Of a DNA stretch of 64,000 bases, positions 48,407 to 57,812 are shown in pieces. Location of the stretch: NCBI GenBank assembly GCA_900635495.1, contig LR134136.1, positions 3,410,001 to 3,474,000 on the forward strand, written 5' to 3'. The notes under the pieces are model-generated. The model was not told the DNA's origin, did not search any database, and saw nothing but the letters and a program-made list of their open reading frames with translations. Each line of letters opens with the position of its first letter. Position 1 is the first letter of the stretch. Origin of the DNA: Atlantibacter hermannii. Its GTDB lineage: Bacteria > Pseudomonadota > Gammaproteobacteria > Enterobacterales > Enterobacteriaceae. A program made the translations under genes and the position numbers.

Positions 48407-49138
48407 TTATATCAGCCAAATGAAACTTGCCATACGCCCCGTGATTCTGTCACGTCGGTATGAGAAAAAATCGCGCTCTTCCGTATACGTACAGCGGTCG
48501 CCGCCATATACAGAAGTCACCCCTGCATTATTCAGGCGCTGGCGGGCGAGTTGGTAAATATCCGCGAAATATTTTTCCCCTGCCGGACGAAACGCATTTT
48601 CGGCTTTGCTGTCTTTAGCGATAAACGCATCCCGCACATCATCCCCGACTTCAAAAGCCTGCGGGCCAATCGCTGGCCCCAGCCAGGCCATAATATTTTC
48701 GGGACGATCGTTAAAATTAGCGAGGGTTTGCTCCAGCACTCCCTCGCACAATCCCCGCCATCCTGCATGCGCCGCAGCCACCTGTGTACCCGCCTGGTTA
48801 CAGAACAGCACCGGCAGGCAGTCGGCCGTCATCACAGTGCAGACGATGCCGGGCGTATCGCTCCACGAGGCATCGGCGCGTTTAGAAGCGTAAGGTTCGC
48901 CGGTCAATCTCAACACCGCATCGCCATGCACCTGTTCAAGCCAGACGGGTTTCGAGGGCATTTGGGCAGCGGCAAACAGCCGACGTCGATTTTCCTCAAC
49001 ATCATCCAGGTTATCGCCGCAGTGCGCGCCCAGATTGAGCGAGTCATACGCGCCAGCGCTCACGCCGCCAGTTCGGGTGCTGCTGCAGGCAGCCACACCC
49101 GGCGGTAACGGCCACTCAGGGATAATCAGTGTGGTCAT
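48407..49138 (-). CDS. pgeF: peptidoglycan editing factor PgeF (YfiH)
   Basis: Laccase-fold (DUF152) protein of 243 residues with purine-nucleoside phosphorylase/adenosine deaminase-like metal site. It corrects mis-made UDP-MurNAc-L-Ser in peptidoglycan synthesis. Metal-binding motifs: NLGAHCGDN, TADCLPVLFCN and AAHAGWRGLCEGVLEQT. The start overlaps the rluD stop by 4 bases, so it is translationally coupled to rluD. Confidence 0.95.
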   Translation of the reverse strand: MTTLIIPEWPLPPGVAACSSTRTGGVSAGAYDSLNLGAHCGDNLDDVEENRRRLFAAAQMPSKPVWLEQVHGDAVLRLTGEPYASKRADASWSDTPGIVCTVMTADCLPVLFCNQAGTQVAAAHAGWRGLCEGVLEQTLANFNDRPENIMAWLGPAIGPQAFEVGDDVRDAFIAKDSKAENAFRPAGEKYFADIYQLARQRLNNAGVTSVYGGDRCTYTEERDFFSYRRDRITGRMASFIWLI

Positions 49139-50115
49139 AACCAGTCAACATCGTCTTTATGCGCTTCGAAATCAGCGCGTAACGCGTCAATAAGATCAAC
49201 CATATCCTGAGGGATCGGCGCGTGCCACTCCATCTGGATACCGGTTATCGGATGATAAAGACGCAGCATCGTAGCGTGCAGCGCCTGACGATCGAACTGG
49301 CGCAGCGCCTGGATAAACGCCTCTGACGCGCCCTTCGGCGGACGCGGACGGCCACCATACAGCTGATCACCCACCAGCGGATGAGTGATATGCGCCATGT
49401 GCACACGGATCTGGTGCGTACGACCGGTTTCCAGGCGCAACCGCAGGCGGGTATGAATCCTAAAGTGCTCCATAATCCGGTAGTGAGTGACGGCGGGTTT
49501 ACCCATCGGATGAACCGACATATGGGTGCGTTTAGTCGGATGACGGCTGATCGGTTCTTCTACTGTTCCGCCCGCCGTCATATGACCAATCGCTACCGCC
49601 TCGTACTCGCGAGTGATTTCGCGCAATTGCAACGATTCCACCAGACGTGTCTGCGCAGGAATGGTTTTTGCGACGACCATTAAACCGGTGGTGTCTTTAT
49701 CCAGACGATGCACAATGCCCGCACGCGGCACGTCCGCGATGGGCGGATAGTAGTGGAGCAGTGCATTCAGCACGGTGCCGTCAGGATTACCGGCGCCAGG
49801 ATGAACGACGAAATCGCGGGGCTTGTTAATGACCAGAATATCATCATCTTCATAGACAATATTCAGCGGGATATCCTGAGGTTCGAAACGTGCGTCTTCT
49901 TCGATTTCAACATCGATAACCACGTTCTCGCCACCAAAGACTTTTTCTTTAGGTTTATCGCTAATTTTACCGTTAAGGTGGACGCGCTGATCTAAAATCC
50001 ACTCTTTTATGCGCGATCGCGAATAATCCGGGAACATTTCGGCCAAAGCCTGATCTAAGCGTTGACCGAGTTGAGATTCGGACACCGTTGCAGTGAGTTG
50101 TACTCGTTGTGCCAT
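49135..50115 (-). CDS. rluD: 23S rRNA pseudouridine synthase RluD
   Basis: Makes pseudouridines 1911, 1915 and 1917 in helix 69 of 23S rRNA; 326 residues, full length. An N-terminal S4 RNA-binding domain (LDQALAEMFPDYSRSRIKEWI) precedes the catalytic RluA domain with the catalytic Asp in HRLDKDTTGLMVVAKT, and GRTHQIRVHMAHITHPLVGD further on. Divergent from bamD; the TATAAT near 50157-50162 is probably part of that shared promoter region. Confidence 0.97.
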   Translation of the reverse strand: MAQRVQLTATVSESQLGQRLDQALAEMFPDYSRSRIKEWILDQRVHLNGKISDKPKEKVFGGENVVIDVEIEEDARFEPQDIPLNIVYEDDDILVINKPRDFVVHPGAGNPDGTVLNALLHYYPPIADVPRAGIVHRLDKDTTGLMVVAKTIPAQTRLVESLQLREITREYEAVAIGHMTAGGTVEEPISRHPTKRTHMSVHPMGKPAVTHYRIMEHFRIHTRLRLRLETGRTHQIRVHMAHITHPLVGDQLYGGRPRPPKGASEAFIQALRQFDRQALHATMLRLYHPITGIQMEWHAPIPQDMVDLIDALRADFEAHKDDVDWL

Positions 50116-50251
50116 ATACTGCTTCTTTGTTTACGTTGGGATTTACGGCTTCGCCGTATAATATAGTGTGCTATTGTAGCTGGTCTTAACCGGGAGCAGG
50201 AACTGTCAATCTCCCGCACAAGTAAAACATTCTGAGGAAAGTCAAAACGTC

Positions 50252-50989
50252 ATGACGCGCATGAAATATCTGGTGGCTGCCGCCACGTTGAGCCTGGCTT
50301 TGGCGGGTTGCTCCGGTTCTAAGGAAGAGGTTCCTGATAATCCGCCATCTGAAATTTACGCGACTGCTCAGCGAAAACTGCAGGACGGTAACTGGAAAGC
50401 GGCAATAACGCAACTGGAAGCGCTGGATAATCGTTATCCATTTGGGCCGTATTCCCAGCAGGTGCAGTTGGATTTGATCTACGCCTATTACAAAAATGCC
50501 GATCTGCCGCTGGCTCAGGCTTCCATCGATCGTTTCATTCGTCTGAATCCGACACATCCGAATATTGACTATGTGCTTTATATGCGCGGTTTGACCAACA
50601 TGGCTCTGGATGACAGCGCGCTGCAGGGATTCTTTGGCGTTGATCGCTCCGATCGCGATCCGCAACATGCCCGCGACGCGTTCCGCGATTTCGCTAAGCT
50701 GACGCGCGGTTATCCGAAAAGCCAGTATGTCACCGATGCCACTAAGCGCATGGTGTTCCTTAAAGATCGTCTGGCGAAATATGAGCTGTCCGTGGCGGAG
50801 TATTACACCAAGCGCGGCGCGTACGTTGCCGTCGTTAACCGTGTAGAAGGCATGCTGCGTGATTATCCGGATACCCAGGCAACGCGTGAAGGCCTGAAGC
50901 TGATGGAAAACGCCTACCGTGAAATGCAGATGAATGGGCAGGCTGATAAAGTCGCCAAAATCATTGAAGCAAACAGCAGCAATACCTGA
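50252..50989 (+). CDS. bamD: outer membrane assembly lipoprotein BamD
   Basis: Essential lipoprotein of the BAM complex, 245 residues. Signal peptide with lipobox LAGC (Cys20), then five TPR-like repeats (for example AAITQLEALDNRYPFGPYSQQ). It sits at the inner face of the outer membrane and binds BamA and unfolded beta-barrel substrates. In E. coli its gene belongs to the sigma-E regulon; I see only a weak GGAACT-containing candidate upstream. Ended by a strong terminator. Confidence 0.97.
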   Translation: MTRMKYLVAAATLSLALAGCSGSKEEVPDNPPSEIYATAQRKLQDGNWKAAITQLEALDNRYPFGPYSQQVQLDLIYAYYKNADLPLAQASIDRFIRLNPTHPNIDYVLYMRGLTNMALDDSALQGFFGVDRSDRDPQHARDAFRDFAKLTRGYPKSQYVTDATKRMVFLKDRLAKYELSVAEYYTKRGAYVAVVNRVEGMLRDYPDTQATREGLKLMENAYREMQMNGQADKVAKIIEANSSNT

Positions 50990-51002
50990 TTGTTTGCGTA
51001 AT

Positions 51003-51031
51003 AAAAAAAGGCAGCCTGGCTGCCTTTTTTT
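51003..51031 (+). terminator. bamD intrinsic terminator
   Basis: Near-perfect palindrome AAAAAAAGGCAGCC/GGCTGCCTTTTTTT (core 51010-51024) with A- and T-runs on both sides. Confidence 0.88.
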
Positions 51032-51254
51032 ATGCCTGCCGCCCCATTTTTACTGGATTCGGCACGGAGTCATCCCATCAAATATGGCCTGGAAAACGCG
51101 ATCCGACAAGTGAAAAATGGCCTCTTCCTGTCCTGTCTCACAAAACCTTTTCATTGACAAAAAGTGACAAAACTTTGTGATTTCACTCACACAATTTGAC
51201 ACTCACGACGGTATGCTGAAATCACCAAGACGGGAAAGACAAGAGGTAAAATTT

Positions 51255-51590
51255 ATGACAATGAACATTACCAGCAAACAAATGGAAATCACTCCGGCAA
51301 TCCGCCAGCATGTCGCAGACCGTCTCGCTAAACTGGAAAAATGGCAAACTCACTTAATTAATCCACACATCATTTTGTCCAGAGAACCTCAAGGCTTCGT
51401 CGCCGACGCCACGATGAATACGCCAAACGGCCATCTTGTCGCCAGCGCAAAACACGAAGATATGTATACGGCTATTAACGAACTTATCAACAAACTGGAG
51501 CGACAACTGAACAAAGTGCAACACAAAGGGGAAGCACGTCGCGCAGTACCATCAGTTAAAGACGTTAGCTTCGCGGAAGATGAAGAGTAA
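51255..51590 (+). CDS. raiA: ribosome-associated inhibitor RaiA (YfiA)
   Basis: Protein Y of 111 residues. It binds the 30S subunit in stationary phase or cold shock, blocks initiation and counters 100S dimer formation. The conserved core MNITSKQMEITPAIRQHV, LINPHIILSREPQGFVADAT and LINKLERQLNKVQHKG is present. It starts at the ATG at 51255 after AAGAGGTAAAATTT. Ends with an acidic tail (FAEDEE). Precedes pheL in the same direction. Confidence 0.96.
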   Translation: MTMNITSKQMEITPAIRQHVADRLAKLEKWQTHLINPHIILSREPQGFVADATMNTPNGHLVASAKHEDMYTAINELINKLERQLNKVQHKGEARRAVPSVKDVSFAEDEE

Positions 51591-51688
51591 ACACTCAAAC
51601 ACTAACAACGCGCCTCCGGGCGCGTTTTTTATTGACAGAGCGAAAACAGTACGGGTAGTGTAATCCGTACATTTTCAGGGAACATTTC

Positions 51689-51736
51689 ATGAAACTATTG
51701 CCGTTTTTCTTCGCATTCTTTTTTACCTTCCCCTGA
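51689..51736 (+). CDS. pheL: pheA leader peptide
   Basis: 15-residue leader MKLLPFFFAFFFTFP with seven phenylalanines, too short for ordinary ORF calling. Ribosome stalling at the Phe codons under phenylalanine shortage frees the antiterminator so that pheA is transcribed. It differs from E. coli only at residues 3-4 (LL versus HI). Confidence 0.95.
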   Translation: MKLLPFFFAFFFTFP

Positions 51737-51784
51737 CCGGGAGGCTTTTCGTCGTGTGATAAAGAATGCGAAGACGAACAAACA

Positions 51785-51811
51785 GGCCTCCCAAATCGGG
51801 AGGCCTTTTTT
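51785..51811 (+). terminator. pheA attenuator
   Basis: Stem GGCCTCCC/GGGAGGCC followed by T6 about 50 bases after pheL. The upstream segment around 51736-51748 (CCGGGAGGC) can pair alternatively, as in the known phe attenuator. Confidence 0.9.
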
Positions 51812-51834
51812 ATGACAATAAAAAAGGTAGCGTT

Positions 51835-52995
51835 ATGACAGCGGAAAACCCTTTACTGGCTCTGCGGGATAAAATCAGTGCGTTGGATGAGAAGTTACTG
51901 GCGTTGTTAGCCGAGCGTCGTACCCTTGCGGTTGAAGTCGGCAAAGCCAAGCTCGCCACCCACCGGCCGGTGCGGGATATTGACCGTGAACGCGATCTGC
52001 TGGATAAACTTATCCAGCTTGGAAAAGCCCATCACCTGGATGCGCATTACATTACGCGTCTGTTTCAACTGATCATCGAAGATTCCGTATTAACCCAGCA
52101 GGCGCTGCTTCAGCAACACCTTAACCAAACCAATCCGCACTCCGCGCGGGTTGCTTTTCTGGGCCCAAAAGGCTCTTATTCCCATCTGGCAGCACGTCAG
52201 TATGCCGCCCGCCATTTCGAGCAGTTCATTGAAAGCGGTTGCGCCAAATTCCAGGATATTTTTAATCAGGTAGAAACGGGTCAGGCCGATTACGCTGTCG
52301 TCCCGCTTGAGAACACCAGTTCCGGCGCGATAAACGATGTGTACGACCTGCTTCAGCACACCAGCCTGTCGATTGTCGGTGAGTTAACCATCCCTATCGA
52401 TCACTGCGTACTGGTTTCAGGATCAACCGATCTGGAGAACATCGACACGATTTACAGCCATCCGCAACCATTCCAGCAATGTAGCCAGTTCCTGAACCGT
52501 TATTCACACTGGAAAATTGAATACTGCGAGAGCACTTCAGCCGCGATGGAAAAAGTGGCTCAGATGAAATCGCCGAAAGTTGCCGCGCTGGGAAGCGAAG
52601 CCGGTGGCGCATTGTATGGATTACAGGTTCTTGAGCGCAATCTGGCGAACCAGTCGCAAAATATCACCCGTTTTATCGTGCTGGCGCGTAAAGCGATACA
52701 CGTCTCCGATCAGGTTCCAGCCAAAACGACTTTACTGATGGCGACGGGCCAGCAGGCCGGTGCGTTGGTTGAAGCGCTGCTGGTGCTCCGTAATCACAAT
52801 CTGATCATGACGCGCCTCGAATCGCGCCCGATTCATGGTAACCCGTGGGAAGAGATGTTCTATCTGGATATCCAGGCTAACGTCCAGCAAGCGGAAATGC
52901 AGCAGGCGTTGCGTGAACTCACCGACATTACCCGCTCAATGAAGGTTCTTGGGTGTTATCCGAGCGAGAATGTCGTGCCTGTCGAACCGGCATAA
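51835..52995 (+). CDS. pheA: fused chorismate mutase / prephenate dehydratase
   Basis: P-protein of 386 residues. Residues 1-100 are chorismate mutase (LRDKISALDEKLLALLAERR), about 105-285 prephenate dehydratase (AFLGPKGSYSHLAARQYA, ENTSSGAINDVYDLL), and about 299-376 the ACT domain with GALVE and ESRP that binds phenylalanine for feedback inhibition. It makes phenylpyruvate for phenylalanine synthesis. I use the ATG at 51835, after the attenuator. Ended by a shared terminator with tyrA. Confidence 0.98.
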   Translation: MTAENPLLALRDKISALDEKLLALLAERRTLAVEVGKAKLATHRPVRDIDRERDLLDKLIQLGKAHHLDAHYITRLFQLIIEDSVLTQQALLQQHLNQTNPHSARVAFLGPKGSYSHLAARQYAARHFEQFIESGCAKFQDIFNQVETGQADYAVVPLENTSSGAINDVYDLLQHTSLSIVGELTIPIDHCVLVSGSTDLENIDTIYSHPQPFQQCSQFLNRYSHWKIEYCESTSAAMEKVAQMKSPKVAALGSEAGGALYGLQVLERNLANQSQNITRFIVLARKAIHVSDQVPAKTTLLMATGQQAGALVEALLVLRNHNLIMTRLESRPIHGNPWEEMFYLDIQANVQQAEMQQALRELTDITRSMKVLGCYPSENVVPVEPA

Positions 52996-53000
52996 CCTAA

Positions 53001-53029
53001 AAAAAAGCCAGCGATACGCTGGCTTTTTT
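53001..53029. terminator. bidirectional terminator between pheA and tyrA
   Basis: Perfect inverted repeat AAAAAAGCCAGCG-ATA... with CGCTGGCTTTTTT (53001-53013/53017-53029). Serves convergent pheA and tyrA. Confidence 0.92.
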
Positions 53030-53042
53030 ATGGAGTAACCGC

Positions 53043-54164
53043 TTACTGGCGGCTGTCGTTGGCCTGACGCAACAAGGTGCGGCTTTCGCTCTGAAAGCGC
53101 TCCGCATAATCGCCAAACCAGTGTTCGACTTTGCGGAAACTATCGATAAACGCTTGTTTATTGCCCTGCTCTAACAAACTAATCGCTTCGCCAAACCGCC
53201 TGTAGTATCGCTTAATCAGGGCCAGATTCGCTTCGGAAGACATAATGATATCCGCGTACAGCTGCGGGTCCTGAGCAAACAACCGCCCTACCATCGCCAG
53301 TTCCAGTCGATAGATTGGCGACGAGAGCGCCAGCAGTTTTTCCAGCTGGACATTCTCTTCCGCCAGGTGCAGGCCATAGGCAAAGGTTGCAAAGTGACGT
53401 AGCGCCTGAATAAACGCCATGTTCTGGTCATGCTCCACCGCGCTGCTGCGGTGCAAGCGAGCGCCCCACACCTGGATCTGTTCAAGGAACCACTGATACG
53501 CCTCAGGCTGACGACCGTCGCAATAAACCACGACCTGCTTCGCGAGACTGCCGCTGTCCGGGCCAAACATCGGGTGCAAGCCTAACACCGGGCCGCTGTG
53601 GGCGGCCAACATCGCCTGTAAAGGCCCGTTTTTCACTGAGGCCAGATCAACGAGGATGCAGTCATCCGGCAGACGCGGCAATTTAGCAATCACCTGTTCG
53701 GTCACATGGATGGGCACGCTGACAATCACCATACCGGCATCAGCAACTAATTCCTGCGCCTGCGGCCAGTCCTGCTGTTCCAGAATACGGACCTGATAAC
53801 CTGACAATTGCAGCATCTTCTCAAACAGACGCCCCATTTGCCCTGCCCCGCCAACAATGACGACCGGGCGAAGATCCGGTTGCAGGGTTTTGAAGCCCTT
53901 ATCATTTTCATGGGCGTAGGATTCGCGCATCACCCGGCGCAATACATCTTCAATCAGATCCGGCGAAACACCGAGCTGCTCAGCCTCATGACGTCGGGAC
54001 GCCAGCATTGATGCTTCACGTTCCGGCACATAGACCGGCAGTCCGTAGCGGCTTTTCACTTCACCCACTTCAGAGACCAGCTCCAGCCGGCGCGCCAGTA
54101 GCCCCAGCAGCGCCTTATCCACTTCATCGATTTGATCGCGCAGTGCGGTCAATTCTGCAACCAT
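53043..54164 (-). CDS. tyrA: fused chorismate mutase / prephenate dehydrogenase
   Basis: T-protein of 373 residues. Residues 1-90 are chorismate mutase (LRDQIDEVDKALLGLLARRLELV); the remainder is NAD-dependent prephenate dehydrogenase, with VIVGGAGQMGRLFEKML as the Rossmann motif and HPMFGPDSGS as the active-site His region. It makes 4-hydroxyphenylpyruvate for tyrosine. Follows aroF by 9 bases in the TyrR-controlled aroF-tyrA operon. Confidence 0.98.
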   Translation of the reverse strand: MVAELTALRDQIDEVDKALLGLLARRLELVSEVGEVKSRYGLPVYVPEREASMLASRRHEAEQLGVSPDLIEDVLRRVMRESYAHENDKGFKTLQPDLRPVVIVGGAGQMGRLFEKMLQLSGYQVRILEQQDWPQAQELVADAGMVIVSVPIHVTEQVIAKLPRLPDDCILVDLASVKNGPLQAMLAAHSGPVLGLHPMFGPDSGSLAKQVVVYCDGRQPEAYQWFLEQIQVWGARLHRSSAVEHDQNMAFIQALRHFATFAYGLHLAEENVQLEKLLALSSPIYRLELAMVGRLFAQDPQLYADIIMSSEANLALIKRYYRRFGEAISLLEQGNKQAFIDSFRKVEHWFGDYAERFQSESRTLLRQANDSRQ

Positions 54165-54173
54165 AATTACCTC

Positions 54174-55245
54174 TTAAGCGAAACGCGCTGCGAGCGTACC
54201 GTTCAGATCGTTGTGGATTTCCTGCAGCAATGCCTCGGTAGTTTCCCAACTGATGCAAGCATCCGTCACGGAAACGCCGTATTTCATCTCGCTGCGCGGT
54301 TGCTCAGAAGATTGATTGCCTTCAAACAGGTGGCTTTCAATCATCAGGCCAATGATAGAACGATTACCATCTTTTGATCTGAGCGACCACGGATTCCGCA
54401 ACGCCCGGTTGACGACGGTAGTCTTTATTTGAATTACCGTGACTGCAATCTATCATCAGCGCCGGACGCAGTCCTGCCTGTTCCATTTCTTTTTCACATT
54501 GCGCCACATCTGCAGGGCTGTAGTTGGGGGCTTTACCGCCACGCAGGATCACATGCCCGTCCGGGTTGCCCTGGGTTTGCAGCAGGCACACCTGGCCCGC
54601 CTGGTTGATACCCACAAAACGGTGCGACTGTTCAGCCGCGCGCATGGCGTTAATGGCGGTCGCCAGACTGCCATCCGTTCCATTTTTGAAGCCGACCGGC
54701 ATCGAGAGGCCCGAAGCCATTTCGCGGTGCGTTTGCGATTCGGTGGTACGGGCGCCAATAGCCGACCAGCTAAACAGATCGCCAAGGTATTGCGGGCTGT
54801 TGGGATCCAGCGCTTCGGTCGCCAGCGGCAGCCCCAAACTGACCAGTTCCACCAACAGGCTACGGGCGATTTTAAGGCCGGTTTCAACCTCAAACGAGCC
54901 ATCCATATGAGGATCGTTAATCAGCCCTTTCCAGCCAACGGTGGTGCGGGGTTTTTCAAAATAGACGCGCATAACGAGGTAAAGCGTATCGCTGACTTGT
55001 TCGGAAAGCGCTTTAAAACGACGAGCATACTCAAGGGCCGCTTCAGGATCGTGGATCGAGCAAGGTCCACAAACCACTAACAAACGCGGATCGCGTCCGG
55101 CGATAATGTCTGAAATCGTTTTACGGGAACGTGCGATCTGCGCTTCCTGTTCTACCGTCAGCGGGAATTCAGCCTTTAATTGATCCGGAGTAATCAGTAC
55201 CTGTTCATCAGCGATGTGAACGTTATTCAGCGCGTCTTTTTGCAT
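54174..55245 (-). pseudogene. aroF: Tyr-sensitive DAHP synthase, frameshifted
   Basis: DAHP synthase (3-deoxy-7-phosphoheptulonate synthase), first step of the aromatic pathway, normally inhibited by tyrosine. From the ATG at 55245 the protein is normal (LLVVCGPCSIHDP, MRVYFEKPRTTVGWKG, ATEALDPNSPQYLGDLFSW, IDCSHGNSNKDYRRQ) up to AQIK. There a run of four A on the minus strand (54372-54375 on the plus strand as T) replaces the expected three and ends the frame at 54364. The remaining 60-odd residues (DGNRSIIGLMIESHLFEGNQ to the C-terminus AARFA) run in another frame to 54174. With one base removed it is 356 residues, the K-12 length. The lost part holds metal-binding and regulatory residues. 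Probably a sequencing error. Confidence 0.9.
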
Positions 55246-55340
55246 GATTGCGACCCTTAAGTTTGCTCGTTTTCGTTAATCTTAACCTCAGAGAGGTAAC
55301 TTACCTTACCATAAGCGGTAAACATTTCAATCCACATTAC

Positions 55341-55356
55341 GTAAATTTATCGTTAC
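55341..55356 (-). promoter_or_regulatory. weak TyrR box
   Basis: GTAAA-N6-GTTAC, one mismatch from the TyrR dyad GTAAA-N6-TTTAC, about 100 bases upstream of aroF. In E. coli aroF has three TyrR boxes. Confidence 0.55.
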
Positions 55357-55392
55357 AAAGCGAATTTTATTGCCTTTCATTGGGCTTAAATA

Positions 55393-55408
55393 GTAAATAA
55401 AAGTTTAC
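55393..55408 (-). promoter_or_regulatory. strong TyrR box
   Basis: Perfect GTAAA-N6-TTTAC, about 150 bases upstream of the aroF start. Matches the consensus for the tyrosine-dependent repressor TyrR. Confidence 0.75.
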
Positions 55409-55506
55409 ATCTGTGGAATCTCTTCGCTGAGCGCGAAAGAACACGCTGAGAAAGCCTTTTTTGCGCTACGTTAAGTAGGGATGAATAACACGTCAGGGAT
55501 AAACCG

Positions 55507-55881
55507 ATGCGTCTGGCACTACTCTTTATCAGCATACTGCTGTGCACTGGCTGTCAGATCGACCCCTACACCCATGCGCCGACATGGGGCGACAGAAACT
55601 GGTATCAAATTGGCGCGGATGATGCGATGTCTGGCGGTTCGCCAAAAACCGCTCAGCGGCTGGCGCTGGACTATGATGACGCGCGCATCAATATGAAAGA
55701 TTACAAAAAAGGCTACCTGCGCGGCCAACAACGGTTATGTCAGGACGATTTTGTGTATCTCCTGGGGCTTAGCGGGAAAAGCTTCCCTGCTGCCTGTGAG
55801 AATCTCAGTGAAACGCCTCAATTGCGCGCACGCTGGCAATCAGGCGACACGGGCGCCAGTGAAGAATCAATACTGAATTAA
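55507..55881 (+). CDS. yfiL: predicted lipoprotein YfiL
   Basis: Lipoprotein of 124 residues with signal peptide and lipobox LCTGC (Cys about 16). The mature part carries GDRNWYQIGADDAMSGGSPKT and KGYLRGQQRLCQDDF; Cys residues at about 78 and 96 may pair. Function unknown. It lies upstream of yfiR-dgcN-yfiB as in K-12, separated by 176 bases. Confidence 0.9.
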   Translation: MRLALLFISILLCTGCQIDPYTHAPTWGDRNWYQIGADDAMSGGSPKTAQRLALDYDDARINMKDYKKGYLRGQQRLCQDDFVYLLGLSGKSFPAACENLSETPQLRARWQSGDTGASEESILN

Positions 55882-56057
55882 ATGCTTTAGCGTTTTTCCG
55901 GCCCGCTAAATTACAAATAAATAGGAGCTTCAACCTTCCATTATTGCGCTGGCTGTTTACGCGCAGAGAATGACGAATCACCTGGCAGATGATATTATCC
56001 GCGCCACTTGCCAATAATATGATTTTTGCACCACACGTTTAGCTGAGATCCCGCACC

Positions 56058-56582
56058 ATGTCTGTGCTGCACTTTCGAGCGGTTATTTTCGCACTGATGA
56101 TTGTGACGATACCTTCGCTCGCTGACCTTCCCTCGCCGGGTCCAAATAATGACGAGGCCGTGCAGCGTATCGTATCCGGTATTATCAGTTATACGCGTTG
56201 GCCAAAACTTAACGCCGCACCGCGTATTTGTATTTTCAGGTCGGCGCGAATGGCACACATTATTGCCAGTAATATTACCCCGATCTCTTTTACGCCGGTT
56301 ATTGTTGAAAACAGTGAAGAGGCGCTAATCGCAAACTGCGATGGTATTTATTTCGGTATTGAAGCACCAGAACAACAGGTGAAATTAATAGAGGCATATC
56401 AGCCACGGGCGTTATTATTAATCGCGGAACAAAATACGGAATGCCTTATCGGCAGTTCATTTTGCCTGAATATCGATGTCACGCCGGTTAAGTTCGCCGT
56501 TAACCTTGATTCATTGTCTCGCAGCGGCGTGCGGGTCAATCCCGAAGTATTAATGCTCGCACGGAACAGTCGACATGATTAA
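56058..56582 (+). CDS. yfiR: periplasmic DgcN inhibitor YfiR
   Basis: Periplasmic protein of 174 residues (DUF4154 family) with a signal peptide (about 1-22). It binds the periplasmic domain of the diguanylate cyclase DgcN and holds it inactive; redox or envelope stress releases it. Four Cys (CIFRSAR, NCDGI, ECLIGSSFC) fit the disulfides known to matter in the Pseudomonas protein. It overlaps dgcN by 8 bases. Confidence 0.93.
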   Translation: MSVLHFRAVIFALMIVTIPSLADLPSPGPNNDEAVQRIVSGIISYTRWPKLNAAPRICIFRSARMAHIIASNITPISFTPVIVENSEEALIANCDGIYFGIEAPEQQVKLIEAYQPRALLLIAEQNTECLIGSSFCLNIDVTPVKFAVNLDSLSRSGVRVNPEVLMLARNSRHD

Positions 56583-57795
56583 GGATATCAATAACTTGCA
56601 AAGACCGACGTTTAAAAGAACGTTACGTCGAATAAGCATGATAAGCGTCGTGATTACCATGATTGTTGCCTGGATGTTGCTTTCCGTTTCATCCCTGCTG
56701 ACGTTAAAACAATATGCGCAAAACAACCTGCGCCTGCAGAGCGTGTCGATAAGCCATTCTCTGGAAGCGGCTATGGTATTCCATGATGGGCCGGCGGCTT
56801 ATGAGACGCTGTCTATGCTCGGCGAACAGGGGCAATTTTCCAGTGCGCAGGTAGTGAACAGTAATGGCGAAATCATTGCCGACTGGTCAGGCACTGCAGA
56901 AAATGCACGCGATATGATGGGAGGGATTGTCAGTAAATGGGTATTCCCTACCCCTGTCGTGCAAAACATTTATCATGATGGCAAAACGTTGGGTGAAATT
57001 CGCTTAACGGCGATGGACAATATTATTACGCATTTTGTCTGGACCTCGCTTGGCGTGTTAACAGCGTGTCTCATTCTCGCATCATTAATTTCATTATCGA
57101 TTACCCGCTATTTACATAAGGGTATGGTGGATGCGTTAAGTAATATTACTGAGGTGGCTCATGATGTGCGGACTAATCGTAACTTCTCGCGCCGGGTTTC
57201 CGCTGAACGCATAGAAGAATTTCATCTTTTCGCGCAGGACTTTAATACATTGCTGGATGAAATGGAAACCTGGCAAACACAACTTCAGCGTAAAAATGCC
57301 TCGTTATTGATCAGCGCGACTCACGATCCGCTCACGGGTCTGGCTAACCGCACCGCGTTTCGGCAGGCAGTTGAAAGCATGATGAATGATCGAAGCCGTA
57401 AAATAGATGCGGCGCTGCTGTTTCTGGATGGCGATAACTTTAAATATATCAATGATACCTGGGGACATGCGGTAGGCGATCGGGTGCTGACAGAGATTGC
57501 AAACCGGTTACGCACCTTCGCCGGTGACAATCATTGCGCCTACCGTCTGGGTGGCGATGAATTTGCGATACTGCTGACAGGCGTTCAGTCCACAGATGCG
57601 TTGCTGACATTAATACAATCATTACGTCACGCCTTGCTGCCGCCGATCATGCTGAATAACGGCGAAACGACCGTGATGTCGATGAGCATTGGCTATGCGC
57701 TGGCGAAATGCACCGCCACGCCTGAGTCGTTAATGGAAGTGGCCGATCAAAATATGTATATCGAAAAGAACAAACGCCGACTGGTGTTTGGATAA
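56575..57795 (+). CDS. dgcN: diguanylate cyclase DgcN (YfiN)
   Basis: Inner-membrane diguanylate cyclase of 406 residues. TM1 about 20-42, periplasmic CHASE8-type domain, TM2 about 155-178, HAMP, then a GGDEF domain with RLGGDEFAILL as the active site. It makes cyclic di-GMP, which raises matrix production and lowers motility; in E. coli it also affects division under envelope stress. Held off by YfiR, with YfiB sequestering YfiR at the outer membrane. Confidence 0.96.
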   Translation: MIKDINNLQRPTFKRTLRRISMISVVITMIVAWMLLSVSSLLTLKQYAQNNLRLQSVSISHSLEAAMVFHDGPAAYETLSMLGEQGQFSSAQVVNSNGEIIADWSGTAENARDMMGGIVSKWVFPTPVVQNIYHDGKTLGEIRLTAMDNIITHFVWTSLGVLTACLILASLISLSITRYLHKGMVDALSNITEVAHDVRTNRNFSRRVSAERIEEFHLFAQDFNTLLDEMETWQTQLQRKNASLLISATHDPLTGLANRTAFRQAVESMMNDRSRKIDAALLFLDGDNFKYINDTWGHAVGDRVLTEIANRLRTFAGDNHCAYRLGGDEFAILLTGVQSTDALLTLIQSLRHALLPPIMLNNGETTVMSMSIGYALAKCTATPESLMEVADQNMYIEKNKRRLVFG

Positions 57796-57812
57796 ACACA
57801 AAGGAAATTGTT

